From NCBI RefSeq assembly GCF_018860965.1, contig NZ_JAHKQF010000015.1:620001-684000 (forward strand): 64,000 nucleotides of DNA, given 5' to 3'. The translations under genes were made by a program, and so were the position numbers. Positions 17,624 through 27,325 of the stretch are shown here, in pieces. This stretch comes from Alteromonas sp. C1M14 (lineage in GTDB: Bacteria > Pseudomonadota > Gammaproteobacteria > Enterobacterales > Alteromonadaceae). Under the pieces are notes generated by a model that worked only from the letters and a program-made list of their open reading frames with translations, ran no database searches and was not told the origin of the DNA. Numbering within the stretch: position 1 is the stretch's first letter; each line of letters starts with the position of its first letter.

Positions 17624-18343
17624 ATGATGAGTGATCCTGCTTGTAAGCTTAGCAACAATAAAGTTATGCATACGATTTCAATTGGTGAGCATAAGGCCCT
17701 GTGTATTGACAATTTTTTAGACCAACCAACGCAGCTCATTGATTATGCCAGACACAGTCAGTACGACCCCTATCCCGGTTACCAATCAAAGAAAGGTTAC
17801 CCTGGTGTACGGGCTCCGGCACCGCAAAATTATTCGTATAATTTAACCACCTACATCGAACCGATATTAAAACGCGTTTTTAATGTAGGAGCCGGTAAAG
17901 ATATTCGAAAAAGCCTATGCGCCATGTCGCTGCTCACTATGGCAGAAGACAGCCTGAGCCCCATTCAATCTACCCCTCATTTTGATTCCAGCGAACCCAA
18001 CCATTTAGCCGCAATTCTCTACCTTTCCGGCGCAGAACATGGCGGTACCGCCTTTTACCGGCATTGTTCCACTGGCATTGAACGCATCACCAAGCAAAAT
18101 GTAGATGGTTACTTAGATCGTTATTACGAAGAACTCAATACGACTGCTTTGCCCACCCCAACCTATCGTTTCGACAGTAACTCACAGTACACTAAAATAG
18201 GGTATATCGAAGGCGTGTATAACCGATTAGTGGTTTATCCTGGGGGGCTTATCCACAACCCCTATATTAAGAACAGTGAACTAAGTATCAGTACCAGCCC
18301 GCAAAACGGACGTTTAACCGTCAACACATTTTTTGACTTCTAA
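17624..18343 (+). CDS. DUF6445 protein, possible 2OG-oxygenase-like fold
   Basis: Soluble protein of about 239 residues assigned to DUF6445. The conserved order PHFDSS, then GGTAFYRH, then NRLVVYPGGLIHNPY and the terminal RLTVNTFFDF fits a double-stranded beta helix with an H-x-D...H triad, like Fe(II)/2-oxoglutarate oxygenases. That function is inferred, not proven. Start is uncertain: ATG 17624 or 17666. Frame extension upstream would run into the operator at 17551. No SD is clear for either ATG. It shares its control region with the GH20 gene. DUF6445 genes are often seen near TBDR/halogenase/SapC loci like the one at 37.8-45.8 kb. Confidence 0.72.
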   Translation: MMSDPACKLSNNKVMHTISIGEHKALCIDNFLDQPTQLIDYARHSQYDPYPGYQSKKGYPGVRAPAPQNYSYNLTTYIEPILKRVFNVGAGKDIRKSLCAMSLLTMAEDSLSPIQSTPHFDSSEPNHLAAILYLSGAEHGGTAFYRHCSTGIERITKQNVDGYLDRYYEELNTTALPTPTYRFDSNSQYTKIGYIEGVYNRLVVYPGGLIHNPYIKNSELSISTSPQNGRLTVNTFFDF

Positions 18344-18426
18344 TCCACGCCTCCTTTGCATAACTACATGAACTTGCCCTTGTGAGTGGGGTTTTATACC
18401 TAGTTATTGGTGTGAAAACTGCGGAT

Positions 18427-18457
18427 AAAAAAAGCCCAACGTGGGTTGGGCTTTTTT
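18427..18457. terminator. Bidirectional intrinsic terminator
   Basis: GCCCAAC (18434-18440) pairs with GTTGGGC (18445-18451) around a 4-base loop, flanked by A7 on one side and T6 on the other. It works in both directions, closing the DUF6445 gene and the TBDR gene that converge here. Confidence 0.93.
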
Positions 18458-18486
18458 AGTCATCAATTATTTTTTACACGGTATTA

Positions 18487-21156
18487 CTAGTACTTGTAGC
18501 TTACACCGAATTTCATTGTGCGCTCACCCATAAAGGACCATGCTGGGTAGCCTTCTTTAAGGGCATCTTTCACCGAGGTGTCCATATCTGCGGCACCATA
18601 TTGCACGTCGTCTTCTTCTAGAATATTGGCTACTTCTAATGTGAATTTGAAGTTATCAGTGGCATTCCATGCAAAGCTCGCATCAAGGGTGCCGTAGTCG
18701 TCATGCATACGGTTTCCGTACCAACCTGTTTCACGAACCATATATTTTGAACGGTAGTTATAAGCCGTTCTTGCCGAGAACTGCTCATTTTCCCAATAAA
18801 CAACAAGGTTTCCTGTGTGCTTAGATGAGTTGGTAAATACGGGTATTTCATCGGTGAAACTTTCTTTTGGCGCTTTGGCGTCAGCATAGGTGTAGTTAAT
18901 TATCGTACCAAACCCATTTTCAAACGCATGCTGAATCTGAAACTCTGCACCGTATATATCGCCACTACCAGCATTAACATATTGGTTTACTGTCCAGCTA
19001 TCTGCATCAATGTCAGGGCTGACAACACCAATCGACTGAGACACTTCCGTCTGAGAAACAATAAAGTTAGATACATGCTTGGTGAAAAGGCCCACCGACA
19101 TTAAGTTACCTTGACCATAGTAGTATTCAAATGCGACGTCCGCTTGCGTACTTTTTTGCGGCTCAAGACCAGGATCACCAAAGGTGACTTCTTCGTTTCC
19201 TGATATATTGTCGTTATACCCTTCCATAGAAGCGAGGAACATACTTTCATAGTTCGCTCTTGTAATTGCTTGGGAAGCCGAGACTCGAATTATGATATTT
19301 TCGTCTAATTCGTACTTCAAATTAAAACTAGGTAAAAAGTCATCATAAGAGGAAGACTCAGAGGTAAGATCATATCCCCAGCCATCATTGTTGGAAACAT
19401 CGTCGGCTGTGATCTCTGTGCCATCTAGACTATAACCGCTGGCTGACGCCTTAGTGCGAATATACCTAAGGCCTATGTCACCACTAAAATTATCCCCTTC
19501 AATGATTAACATGCCGTAAACCGAAAAATTATCTTCTTCAATCAATCCGTAATTGGAGCGCTCTTCTACCCAGCCGGCAACGTTATCTATGGTATTTGAC
19601 ACCATGGCAGAAATATTCGGGCGAGGGAATGACCAACCATTTTCACCCATTTCGATGGTACCGCTATAAAGGTCTGCCGTATCCACATAAACGATGTCAT
19701 CATCATCGACCCAGGTTGCGCGATACTTTTTCTGCTCTAATTCATGGCTGGTTGCCCGGACACCGGTTTTAAAAGAGGAGAAGATGCCACGGTCAATATA
19801 GTACTCAAGATCTAGCTGAGCGTAAGTTTCTTCATCGGTATTAGGCCCTTTGGTGGTCGCCCATGCACCAGATGCAGTAGTTTCAGTAGGTAGGTTATCT
19901 AACGATACGCTTTGATCAGAAGTGGGGTTGATATCAATTTTATGCCCTGTGGCATCAATGGTTCCCGTCCAAGTGGGTAAACTGGCACCTTCAGTAGAGG
20001 CGTCATAAGAATAGTTAGTGGTTAAATCGGTTCCGCCATCAGCCTGCGTATTACCCACCACAGCCGTTAACTCGTAATTATCTCCGGTATATTTAAAGTC
20101 CAAAGTAACGCTATCGGAACTCATGGAAGCTGCACGTGCCCAGGTTTGCACAAACGCATCGGTGGCATTATCCGCTGATGTGTCACTGGCAATACAAACG
20201 CCGTCCGGGTTGTAGTCAGAGGTAACCTCGTTACGAAGCGTACAATTATCTTCATGGAAAATGTAATGGCTGGTGTTTGAGTTATCAGCATCCAATGTCA
20301 TACTCAACCAATGAAAACCAATTTCCAGTGCATCAGTAGGTCGATACTGAGCTGAGATATCAAAAGCAGTACGCTTTCTTTCCTGTACAAAAGTAGTTGG
20401 AGAAACATCACTGGACCAGCGAGTATCGGCTTCTGTACCCCGACGGATATAATCTCCATCGGTAAATGCCCCGGCCACAAGCACCCCAAAGTTATTGTCG
20501 TCATTTTTCCAACTGTACAAGCCAGAGTATTCTTGACCGTCATCACTGACTGTACCGACAGAATATTTCGAGCCTAAGTAGAGAGTATTGGCATCTAAAG
20601 ATAACGGCTTTCTGGTGTTTACGATAACCGTGCCGCCAATGCCTCCTTCGGGTAAATCGGCGCGAGACGTTTTATACACTTCCATACCACTGATCAATTC
20701 AGAGGGCAGCATTGAATAGTTAAACGAGCGATCCACAGCCACCTGGTCATACCAACCGGTTGACGCCACAGACTGACCGTTCAAGGTAGTGTACGTCATT
20801 TGTGGGTCCGTACCTCTAATAGACACTGAGGCGCCTTGGCCAAATGCGCGATCCACACTGACACCAGGAATTCGTCCAAGAGACTCACCCACATCAGAAT
20901 CTGGTAGTTTACCCAAATCTTCCGCTGAGATGGCATCCAGTATACCTACCGAGGAACGCTTGGTTTCCACCGCTTTTTCTAATGCACCGCGCACACCCGT
21001 CACCTGGATGACCTCAGTACCATCGTTCGCCGCACCAGCCTCTTGACCGAATGCATAGGGAGTAGTTCCTGACAATGCTGCAAGGATAGAGACAACAGTT
21101 GGAGACAACGCGAATCGCTTAGGTTCGTTTGTGTGATTTTTTAGCCATGAACTCAT
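18487..21156 (-). CDS. TonB-dependent receptor, amino-sugar regulon
   Basis: Outer-membrane receptor of 889 residues of the large carbohydrate-linked class (TIGR01782-like). A signal peptide is followed by IQVTGVRGALEKAVETKR, a TonB-box region, and a plug with ISAEDLGKLPDSDVGESLGRIPGVSVDR, VSIRGTDPQ, LNGQSVAS and GGIGGTVIVNTRKPL. The barrel is Asp/Asn/Ser rich and ends in an aromatic residue (FGVSYKY). AGAGA precedes the ATG. One perfect and one imperfect GACAACGTTGTC site lie upstream, tying it to the GH20 gene, so chito-oligosaccharides or GlcNAc-containing glycans are the likely cargo. The LacI gene lies directly upstream on the same strand. Confidence 0.9.
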   Translation of the reverse strand: MSSWLKNHTNEPKRFALSPTVVSILAALSGTTPYAFGQEAGAANDGTEVIQVTGVRGALEKAVETKRSSVGILDAISAEDLGKLPDSDVGESLGRIPGVSVDRAFGQGASVSIRGTDPQMTYTTLNGQSVASTGWYDQVAVDRSFNYSMLPSELISGMEVYKTSRADLPEGGIGGTVIVNTRKPLSLDANTLYLGSKYSVGTVSDDGQEYSGLYSWKNDDNNFGVLVAGAFTDGDYIRRGTEADTRWSSDVSPTTFVQERKRTAFDISAQYRPTDALEIGFHWLSMTLDADNSNTSHYIFHEDNCTLRNEVTSDYNPDGVCIASDTSADNATDAFVQTWARAASMSSDSVTLDFKYTGDNYELTAVVGNTQADGGTDLTTNYSYDASTEGASLPTWTGTIDATGHKIDINPTSDQSVSLDNLPTETTASGAWATTKGPNTDEETYAQLDLEYYIDRGIFSSFKTGVRATSHELEQKKYRATWVDDDDIVYVDTADLYSGTIEMGENGWSFPRPNISAMVSNTIDNVAGWVEERSNYGLIEEDNFSVYGMLIIEGDNFSGDIGLRYIRTKASASGYSLDGTEITADDVSNNDGWGYDLTSESSSYDDFLPSFNLKYELDENIIIRVSASQAITRANYESMFLASMEGYNDNISGNEEVTFGDPGLEPQKSTQADVAFEYYYGQGNLMSVGLFTKHVSNFIVSQTEVSQSIGVVSPDIDADSWTVNQYVNAGSGDIYGAEFQIQHAFENGFGTIINYTYADAKAPKESFTDEIPVFTNSSKHTGNLVVYWENEQFSARTAYNYRSKYMVRETGWYGNRMHDDYGTLDASFAWNATDNFKFTLEVANILEEDDVQYGAADMDTSVKDALKEGYPAWSFMGERTMKFGVSYKY

Positions 21157-21237
21157 ATCAATTTCTCTCTGAATATTCTACTTATGTAGTGGTATTACTC
21201 GAATTCCACATCGACACTTATTGGTTTGCAAGCCGCT

Positions 21238-21249
21238 GGCAACGTTGTC
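21238..21249. promoter_or_regulatory. Imperfect copy of GACAACGTTGTC operator
   Basis: GGCAACGTTGTC differs from the palindrome at 21331-21342 by one base. It is centred 93 bp closer to the TBDR start. Two sites this far apart could support looping by a tetrameric LacI-type repressor. Confidence 0.5.
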
Positions 21250-21330
21250 ATTTTAAACGAATAAAAAATGGTGTAACGCGAAAAATATTATTATGTTATT
21301 GGCCTGCTATTGTCTAAATTATTACCATGG

Positions 21331-21342
21331 GACAACGTTGTC
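21331..21342. promoter_or_regulatory. LacI-type operator GACAACGTTGTC
   Basis: Perfect 12-bp palindrome in the 363-bp region between the LacI gene and the TBDR it probably controls, about 175 bases upstream of the TBDR start. Apart from the two operators and AT-rich promoter-like sequence I see nothing else in this region. Confidence 0.75.
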
Positions 21343-21519
21343 AATGCACATTTAACATTTTTGTAAAATTTTTATATTTTACTGTCAGATTGCTACTTTT
21401 TTATGACGCCGTGTTGGCAGCTTTTTGTAACCAGATATCGTTTTCTAAAAGGTGGAACTTGAGCCCTAAAATTACCCTGTAAGACATTGTAATAACTGGT
21501 AAAAATAAAATCTATCTAG

Positions 21520-22542
21520 TTAAAATTCGGTGGTGGAATCTCTTACCAGAAGTTCTGGACAAAACACCTGATTATCCTGTGGTTTTTGCGTCGGGGACTT
21601 TATTTCTTTGATCAGCATTTTTGTGGCAATTTTAGCGATATCCACATTATGTTGCTTTGCTGTTGTCAGGTATGGCCATGTTTGACGGGAATAGGGACTA
21701 TCTTCAAAGCCGGCAATACTTAATGTTGTGGGCACATCAATGCCTGCAGCACGAGCCGCAAACAAGCATCCTGCCGCAATTTCATCGTTACAGGCAAATA
21801 TCGCCGAAGGTAATGCGGAACCTCTAGCGAGTAATTGATTTGTACGTAAAACCCCTGAATCAAAACTAAAATTGCCCGATAAGATGTTTTCGTCTTTCAC
21901 ATTAAGTCCCCTATTCGCTAATGCCTGTAAAAAGCCATTTAAACGCTCAGTATTACTTTTGTGTTGGGCATCTCCGCACATAAACACCAAATCTTTATGG
22001 CCAAGTTCAATAAGGTGAGTCGAGATTTCATAAGCGGCTTGCCTATCATCAATTAGCACAAAAGGCCCAAATTCATCGGGAGGGGCAGAACCTGAAACAA
22101 TTCGCACAAACTTGATCTGTTTTTTAGCTAATTTTTTAACTAAGGCAATGTTGTCAGACACCGGAGGGGTAAGAATAAGGCCGCCCACCGTTGAACGAGA
22201 AATCATTTCAATGATTTCATCTTCCAGCGAGACATGGTCACTTTCACAGGGATGGATAAGCAATTCGTAACCGGAAGCTTGGCATTCTTTAAAAATCCCC
22301 TTTTGCATATCGATAACATAATTACTGTTCGGATTATCATATAAAAAACCGATAGACGATGTGCTTCCCCGCAACCCTCTGGCACTCAAGTTGGGCTTGT
22401 AATTCAGTTCTTGAATGGCTTGCCTAACTTTGACTTGCAACGCTTCGCTAACGGTACTCTCATTATTGATAACGCGACTTACCGTTTTAAAAGACACCCC
22501 GGCGACTTTCGCCACATCTTTAATGGTTGCATTCATTGTCAT
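21520..22542 (-). CDS. LacI-family regulator (likely GlcNAc/glycan)
   Basis: Repressor of 340 residues. The N-terminal helix-turn-helix reads TIKDVAKVAGVSFKTVSRVIN with the hinge helix NLSARGLRG; the rest is a periplasmic-binding-protein-like sensor domain with the usual FACNDEIAAG and SIAGFEDSPYSR. ATG 22542 and ATG 22536 are both possible. It lies directly upstream of the TBDR and close to GH20 and GH130 genes. The repeated GACAACGTTGTC palindrome in front of the TBDR and GH20/DUF6445 is its probable target; the effector is inferred to be GlcNAc-derived. No such site occurs in its own promoter, so it may not be autoregulated. Confidence 0.9.
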   Translation of the reverse strand: MTMNATIKDVAKVAGVSFKTVSRVINNESTVSEALQVKVRQAIQELNYKPNLSARGLRGSTSSIGFLYDNPNSNYVIDMQKGIFKECQASGYELLIHPCESDHVSLEDEIIEMISRSTVGGLILTPPVSDNIALVKKLAKKQIKFVRIVSGSAPPDEFGPFVLIDDRQAAYEISTHLIELGHKDLVFMCGDAQHKSNTERLNGFLQALANRGLNVKDENILSGNFSFDSGVLRTNQLLARGSALPSAIFACNDEIAAGCLFAARAAGIDVPTTLSIAGFEDSPYSRQTWPYLTTAKQHNVDIAKIATKMLIKEIKSPTQKPQDNQVFCPELLVRDSTTEF

Positions 22543-22820
22543 TATTTACACAGCACGTGAGTTTTAACCAAATATTTACCTTAGTTTACGAAAAAGAGCA
22601 GGTTTTGGCGAACCAAACAAAATCATCATGAAGATATGGGTGCCAGCAAAGGCCGAGAAAAGATGAGGTAACGGAATAATTTAAGGCGCAGCAAGGAACA
22701 AAAAAACAGGTAAAATGTGCCAGCGGGCATTGCTGACACATTTTTCAACGAATATTCGATTTATGACGACACGCAGATACGCCACTTATCGTGTATTAGC
22801 ATGAAGGCTTTGTAAAACCC

Positions 22821-23792
22821 TTAGAGTGAATTATTTTTAACAAAAGCAATAATTTCACTGATATGGCCAAATGCGATCCCGACTACAGTATCCGCGGCAC
22901 CGTAATACACTGCAATCTTGTCATCGTCAGAATGTAACGATGCACAAGGGAAGATAACATTCGGTACATCACCGTTTTGCTCATAGGAGGTCGCAGGGGC
23001 TAATAAATAAGGCTGAGTTCGGTATAGCACCTTATCTGGCTGTTCTAAATCAAGAAGGGCAGCCCCCATGGAATAACGCAAGCCACTACAGGTTTTAATT
23101 ACGCCATGATAGAACATCAACCAACCTTCATCGGTTTTCACCGGCACACCGCCCGCCCCGACTTTGAGACACTGCCAAGCACTATCTTCAAAGGGGGTTG
23201 TTTTCATCACACAACGGTGTTCGCCCCAATACTTCATATCCGGGCTATAACTTAAGTAAATGTCACCAAAAGGCGTGTGTCCGTTATCACTTGGACGACT
23301 TAACATGCAGTACTTACCATTAATCTTTTCAGGAAATAAAACACCATTACGATTAAAGGGTAAAAATGCATTTTCACATTGGTGAAAGGTTTTAAAGTCA
23401 AAGGTATAAGCCATACCAATGGTGGGACCATGATAACCGTTACACCATGTGATCCAATAGCGGTCTTCGATAAAGGCGACTCTGGGATCATATTTGTAGT
23501 CCGACTCTATCATGGTGGTATTTCCGGCCTCCATGACGATTGGCTCATGCTCGATATCCCAGTTGATCCCATCCTTACTAAAACCAGCAAAAATGTTCAT
23601 TTGAACGGCTTTGTTATCACATCTGAAAACACCAGCAAAACCATCACCGAAAGGGACAACCGCACTATTGAAAATACTGTTAGAACTGGGTATTGCATAT
23701 CGATCAATGATGGGATTATTGGAATATCGCCACATCACATCATTGCAATCAGCTGGTTTGTCTTCCCATGGGATAACACTACTTTTAGACAT
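22821..23792 (-). CDS. GH130 beta-mannoside phosphorylase
   Basis: Cytoplasmic phosphorylase of 323 residues with a five-bladed propeller, cleaving beta-mannosides with phosphate to alpha-mannose 1-phosphate. Landmarks: [39 protein letters not shown] (likely acid Asp102 in DPRV), [10 protein letters not shown], and the C-terminal [17 protein letters not shown]. The sequence looks closer to subfamily GH130_2 (mannosyl-GlcNAc or manno-oligosaccharide phosphorylases) than to GH130_1. TGGAG sits before the ATG. An AmpG-like importer ends 16 bp upstream, so the two form an operon. In Bacteroides an MFS gene beside a mannosyl-GlcNAc phosphorylase belongs to N-glycan breakdown; the same role fits here, next to GH20. 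Confidence 0.87.
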   Translation of the reverse strand: MSKSSVIPWEDKPADCNDVMWRYSNNPIIDRYAIPSSNSIFNSAVVPFGDGFAGVFRCDNKAVQMNIFAGFSKDGINWDIEHEPIVMEAGNTTMIESDYKYDPRVAFIEDRYWITWCNGYHGPTIGMAYTFDFKTFHQCENAFLPFNRNGVLFPEKINGKYCMLSRPSDNGHTPFGDIYLSYSPDMKYWGEHRCVMKTTPFEDSAWQCLKVGAGGVPVKTDEGWLMFYHGVIKTCSGLRYSMGAALLDLEQPDKVLYRTQPYLLAPATSYEQNGDVPNVIFPCASLHSDDDKIAVYYGAADTVVGIAFGHISEIIAFVKNNSL

Positions 23793-23808
23793 TAAAAAAT
23801 TCTCCAGT

Positions 23809-25086
23809 CTATTTTGCTAAACTATTATTGAAGGGCACATACTTTGCGACTAATAAAGAAGGAACAGTGGCAATTAGCACCCAGATAAAAAACTTTTCAT
23901 AACCCAACCAATCACTGAGCACACCACTCATCATAGATGGCAGCATAAACCCTAGATTCATGATCCCAGTGGCAAATGCATAATGTGCAGTACGGTATTT
24001 ACCCGGCGCTATTTGCTGCATCATAAATAAGATTAAGGCAACAAAACCAAAGCCGTAGCCAAAGTATTCAAAGACCACGGCCAGTGAAATAACCCACAGT
24101 TGATCAGGTTGAAACATGGCGAGAAGGGTATAAACGGCAAACGGTATGTTAAACACCAAAGCTAAGCGAAAAAGACTCTGTTTCAGGCCTTTAGACGAGA
24201 TATAGTAACCCCCTAACAGAGAGCCTATAACGAAAGCGCCAGCGCCAAAAGTACCGTAAATCACCCCGATTTCGGAGGTGTCTAAACCCAAGCCTCCTTG
24301 TTCTGTGCTCGCTTTAAAAAACAAGGGGGCAATTTTTATGGCAAACCCTTCGGCAAACCGATAAAGCATGATAAAAACAACATACCAAATCACGTACTTC
24401 TTACTAAAAAAGGTTTTGATCACGTCAACCAGTACAGTAAGGCCTTCTTTTAATGACTTAACATTGGTATTCGCCTTTCCTTTGGGAAGAAATTTTATGT
24501 GGTAAATCCCCATTACCAGCATACAAATACCATAGGCTGACATAACCATTGACCAGGCGGAAATCACACCGATGGTTTTCTCTAACTCGCCAGCGACATA
24601 GACAAACGCGCCACCGGAGACGATTTTAGCAATGTTGTACGCGGCTCCTTGCCAACCGATATATTTTGCTTGTTCTTCTGAACTAAGCACATTGATATAC
24701 ACGCCATCAGCCGCTATATCATGGGTCGCACCACTAAGGGCAACCAGGCCTAACAGCGCAATAGAATATTGAAAGAAGTTATCTAATGGCAGCGTGAAAG
24801 CAACCAACACGAAGGTAATGCCCGTAAAAAGTTGCGTTGCAATAACGAAATACTTTTGCGTTCGAAACATCTCTAATAGCGGGCTCCACAGCGGCTTTAG
24901 TGTCCATGGCAGCATGATAAGACTGGTCCACAACGCGATTTGGGTATCGCTAACGCCGAGATTTTTATACATAAGCGCCGACGCCTGTGCGATTACCACA
25001 AAGGGCAGTCCCATGGCGAAATACATACTGGGGATCCAGCTTCCCGGATGAATACTCTCGCGACTGTTATTTTCGTTATTATTCAA
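23809..25086 (-). CDS. AmpG-like MFS importer
   Basis: Inner-membrane permease of 425 residues, about 12 TM helices, of the AmpG/PAT branch of the MFS ([31 protein letters not shown] is a typical block). It starts with TTG at 25086, supported by GGTGAG 8 bases upstream. The next Met would remove part of the first helix. AmpG proteins carry GlcNAc-anhydroMurNAc peptides, but this one is fused in operon with a GH130 phosphorylase, so a mannosyl-GlcNAc disaccharide is the better guess. A 20-bp palindrome lies about 115 bases upstream. Confidence 0.87.
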   Translation of the reverse strand: MNNNENNSRESIHPGSWIPSMYFAMGLPFVVIAQASALMYKNLGVSDTQIALWTSLIMLPWTLKPLWSPLLEMFRTQKYFVIATQLFTGITFVLVAFTLPLDNFFQYSIALLGLVALSGATHDIAADGVYINVLSSEEQAKYIGWQGAAYNIAKIVSGGAFVYVAGELEKTIGVISAWSMVMSAYGICMLVMGIYHIKFLPKGKANTNVKSLKEGLTVLVDVIKTFFSKKYVIWYVVFIMLYRFAEGFAIKIAPLFFKASTEQGGLGLDTSEIGVIYGTFGAGAFVIGSLLGGYYISSKGLKQSLFRLALVFNIPFAVYTLLAMFQPDQLWVISLAVVFEYFGYGFGFVALILFMMQQIAPGKYRTAHYAFATGIMNLGFMLPSMMSGVLSDWLGYEKFFIWVLIATVPSLLVAKYVPFNNSLAK

Positions 25087-25198
25087 TTTGCTTACTCACC
25101 GTTGATATAGCCAATAGCGCGCTCTATGCGACATTACTGCTATAACACCATAGAAATTTTGCGGTGTTATATCACAGAGCTGAAAAAAGTCTTTAACA

Positions 25199-25218
25199 AA
25201 ATGTAATCGATAACATTT
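25199..25218. promoter_or_regulatory. LacI-type palindrome near MFS-GH130 promoter
   Basis: A 20-bp palindrome with 9 of 10 pairs matched, core TGTAATCGATAACA, centred on CG at 25208-25209. The shape is that of a LacI/GalR operator, but the sequence differs from GACAACGTTGTC, so a different regulator may act here. Confidence 0.55.
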
Positions 25219-25849
25219 CTATCCAGAGTAGTGCTTTAATCCTGTGGCTGTCAACAGAGTTTCATCTACAAAATATCAATGATGATACTAATTATTGAAA
25301 AATAAACGCTTTTAAAGTTAATACCAATTTTACTCGAACACAAAAAGTAGGCGGCGAGACCGTATTTATCACAAAAGGTCAACTCACTACTATCACTCTC
25401 TACGGGCTAATTTTTATCGGTATGGTCGTGAAATTTGCCTCATCGCCCACCACCAACGGGTAAGGAAAGCCGCTCGGAAAATTTTATAAACACATGTTTT
25501 ATAATGACATTGAATAATATTTCAGCATTAGTTGTAAAAATATACTCATGAAATAAAAGCATGTGCCTCTAAGTCAGGCTCATGCTTTACACTTAGCCTC
25601 TAAGACACAATAAAAAATATATTTATTCCTTTACATTCATACTGATAGATAAAAATCGTGAATAATGGCTCTGGTAGACAACCAAGATGAAATCGATTAC
25701 ATTGCGTACTCTCATTACCTTTAATCCGTTCGTCATTCCCCGTTGTTCTACCACTTTACGATGGCGCCTTGGGTTGAGTTGGCATCTGTAGAGCACAAAC
25801 AATTAACAATTTGCACTGTTGTTTCAGCGTAACAAGGAAATAAAATTTG
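25219..25849. other. Long AT-rich intergenic region
   Basis: About 630 bp without a credible gene, between the divergent MFS-GH130 operon and the isomerase-like gene. A hairpin at 25556-25588 (AAAGCATG pairs with CATGCTTT, then one mismatch and four more pairs around a 7-base loop) is the only clear structure. GCCTCTAAG recurs twice around it. It could be decayed sequence, a small RNA region or extended control DNA; nothing decides. Confidence 0.35.
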
Positions 25850-26659
25850 ATGACACGCCACCATAAATCTTGCCATGTTAGCCCTAAAATGAGCGTTCAG
25901 CTTTGGTCTGTTAATGATGCTTTACAAGAGGATTTTGAAGGTACGCTTACCAAGCTTGCTCAAATGGGCTTTGATGGCGTGGAATTGGCTGGTAGGTTTG
26001 GGCCTTTCGCTGACGACCCCTGCGCTCTTAAACGTTGCCTGAACAACTTGGGTTTAGAAGTAAGTGGTGCCCATGTGGCAATCGAAACCCTCGATGAAGA
26101 GAACCAAGAAGCGACCGTGAGGTTTTATCAGCAACTTGGGGTTGATTTGCTTATTATTCCTTACGATGAAAGGGCTTGGCATCCCCAACAAGTTAATCAC
26201 TTTATTGACGATCTCAACAGGCTATCCACCCAATTGGCTCGCCATAACATGGGCATTGGGTTTCATAATCATGACAAGGAGTTTGGTGCATATAAAAATG
26301 CAACGTATTGGGACTATATTGCCGAAAACACCCACCAACAGGTTGCACTTCAGCAAGATGTTGGTTGGATAACCTATGCCGGTCATAACCCAACGCTCTA
26401 CGTAAATCGGTATGCCGATAGATTACCTAGCATACATTTTAAAGCATGTGCGCTTGAAAACGCCGCCGCTCACATACCGCTCATTGGACAAGACTCCGTT
26501 GACTGGGCCCCGCTTATTGCGACCACCACATCCCTAGCTACAGTTCCTTGGGTAGTACTTGAACAGGAAGTTTATCCTTGTGGACTCACATCAATGCAAG
26601 CGGTGTCAGCATCTAAAAAAGGCTTAGATGAACTATTGTCTCAAGCGCTTGCTCAATAA
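25850..26659 (+). CDS. Sugar phosphate isomerase/epimerase-like protein
   Basis: Cytoplasmic TIM-barrel protein of 269 residues in the xylose-isomerase-like superfamily (AP_endonuc_2 fold). Visible pieces: MSVQLWSVNDAL, MGFDGVELAGRFG, GIGFHNHDKEF, a QQDVGWITYAG segment and LPSIHFKA, which place the expected metal-binding His, Asp and Glu positions along the barrel. ATG 25850 follows AAGGAA. It is divergent from the MFS-GH130 pair, so a sugar epimerase or dehydratase step for the imported glycan is possible. The reaction cannot be read from the sequence. Confidence 0.8.
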   Translation: MTRHHKSCHVSPKMSVQLWSVNDALQEDFEGTLTKLAQMGFDGVELAGRFGPFADDPCALKRCLNNLGLEVSGAHVAIETLDEENQEATVRFYQQLGVDLLIIPYDERAWHPQQVNHFIDDLNRLSTQLARHNMGIGFHNHDKEFGAYKNATYWDYIAENTHQQVALQQDVGWITYAGHNPTLYVNRYADRLPSIHFKACALENAAAHIPLIGQDSVDWAPLIATTTSLATVPWVVLEQEVYPCGLTSMQAVSASKKGLDELLSQALAQ

Positions 26660-26677
26660 TACGGGTGTGCCAAGCCT

Positions 26678-27298
26678 TTAGATAGGATCCATGGTTAACA
26701 AGACGCGCCATTGATCATGTGCGAGGGCGCAGGAGCGATGCACTGCGCCTTGATGATTTTCATCCCACGCACTCCCTTTGAACAAGGCCACATCGCGGGT
26801 AGCTAACTGCACAATATGTTCATCTTTAATACGTTTTAACGACTTCGACAGTGGCTCGTCTGGGGAGATGCACTCGTTTGGGATCCACTCGGTTGCCGGC
26901 CCCATATAGGTAGATATTAGCCGAACGGGGATATTGTCCCTATGAAACTTAGGACACATAGCCTGATTAAGAGCAGCCAGTCGTAGGCCCACTTCCTGAC
27001 AATCAAACAAGCATGTCAACATATCGGCAAGTAAATAAATATCATCAATAGCCTGGGATTTCCCAATGCCTTCCGGTAGCTGTTCGTGCAAATTTTCTTT
27101 TAACGTAGACAGCGAAAAAACGCTTCGAATACCTATTTTCAACGCCGGTGCGGCGTTGTTAAAATACGCGCTTACCACAGAATGTTCAGGCCTTTGCCAG
27201 CAAGCAACGCTGACGGATTCTTTAAATACCTCACTAAACACCAGAGGGGAAGAATGCATGACGTAGGAAGCACTTGACGCTATAGAGAGTGGTTGCAT
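26678..27298 (-). CDS. DUF1826 protein, zinc-regulated
   Basis: Protein of 206 residues assigned to DUF1826. The conserved run is visible: FHRDNIPVRLISTYMGPATEW, then VALFKGSAWDENHQGAVHRS, then WRVLLTMD. The H-x-D and later His residues suggest a cupin-like, metal-dependent barrel; this is an inference. A near-perfect Zur box lies 28-42 bases upstream, so the gene should be induced when zinc is scarce. In Pseudomonas and relatives, DUF1826 genes sit in zinc-starvation operons with COG0523 metallochaperones. Here it stands alone, with no such partner in the window. Confidence 0.8.
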   Translation of the reverse strand: MQPLSIASSASYVMHSSPLVFSEVFKESVSVACWQRPEHSVVSAYFNNAAPALKIGIRSVFSLSTLKENLHEQLPEGIGKSQAIDDIYLLADMLTCLFDCQEVGLRLAALNQAMCPKFHRDNIPVRLISTYMGPATEWIPNECISPDEPLSKSLKRIKDEHIVQLATRDVALFKGSAWDENHQGAVHRSCALAHDQWRVLLTMDPI

Positions 27299-27325
27299 GG
27301 AAAATTATCGACATCAATATTATAT

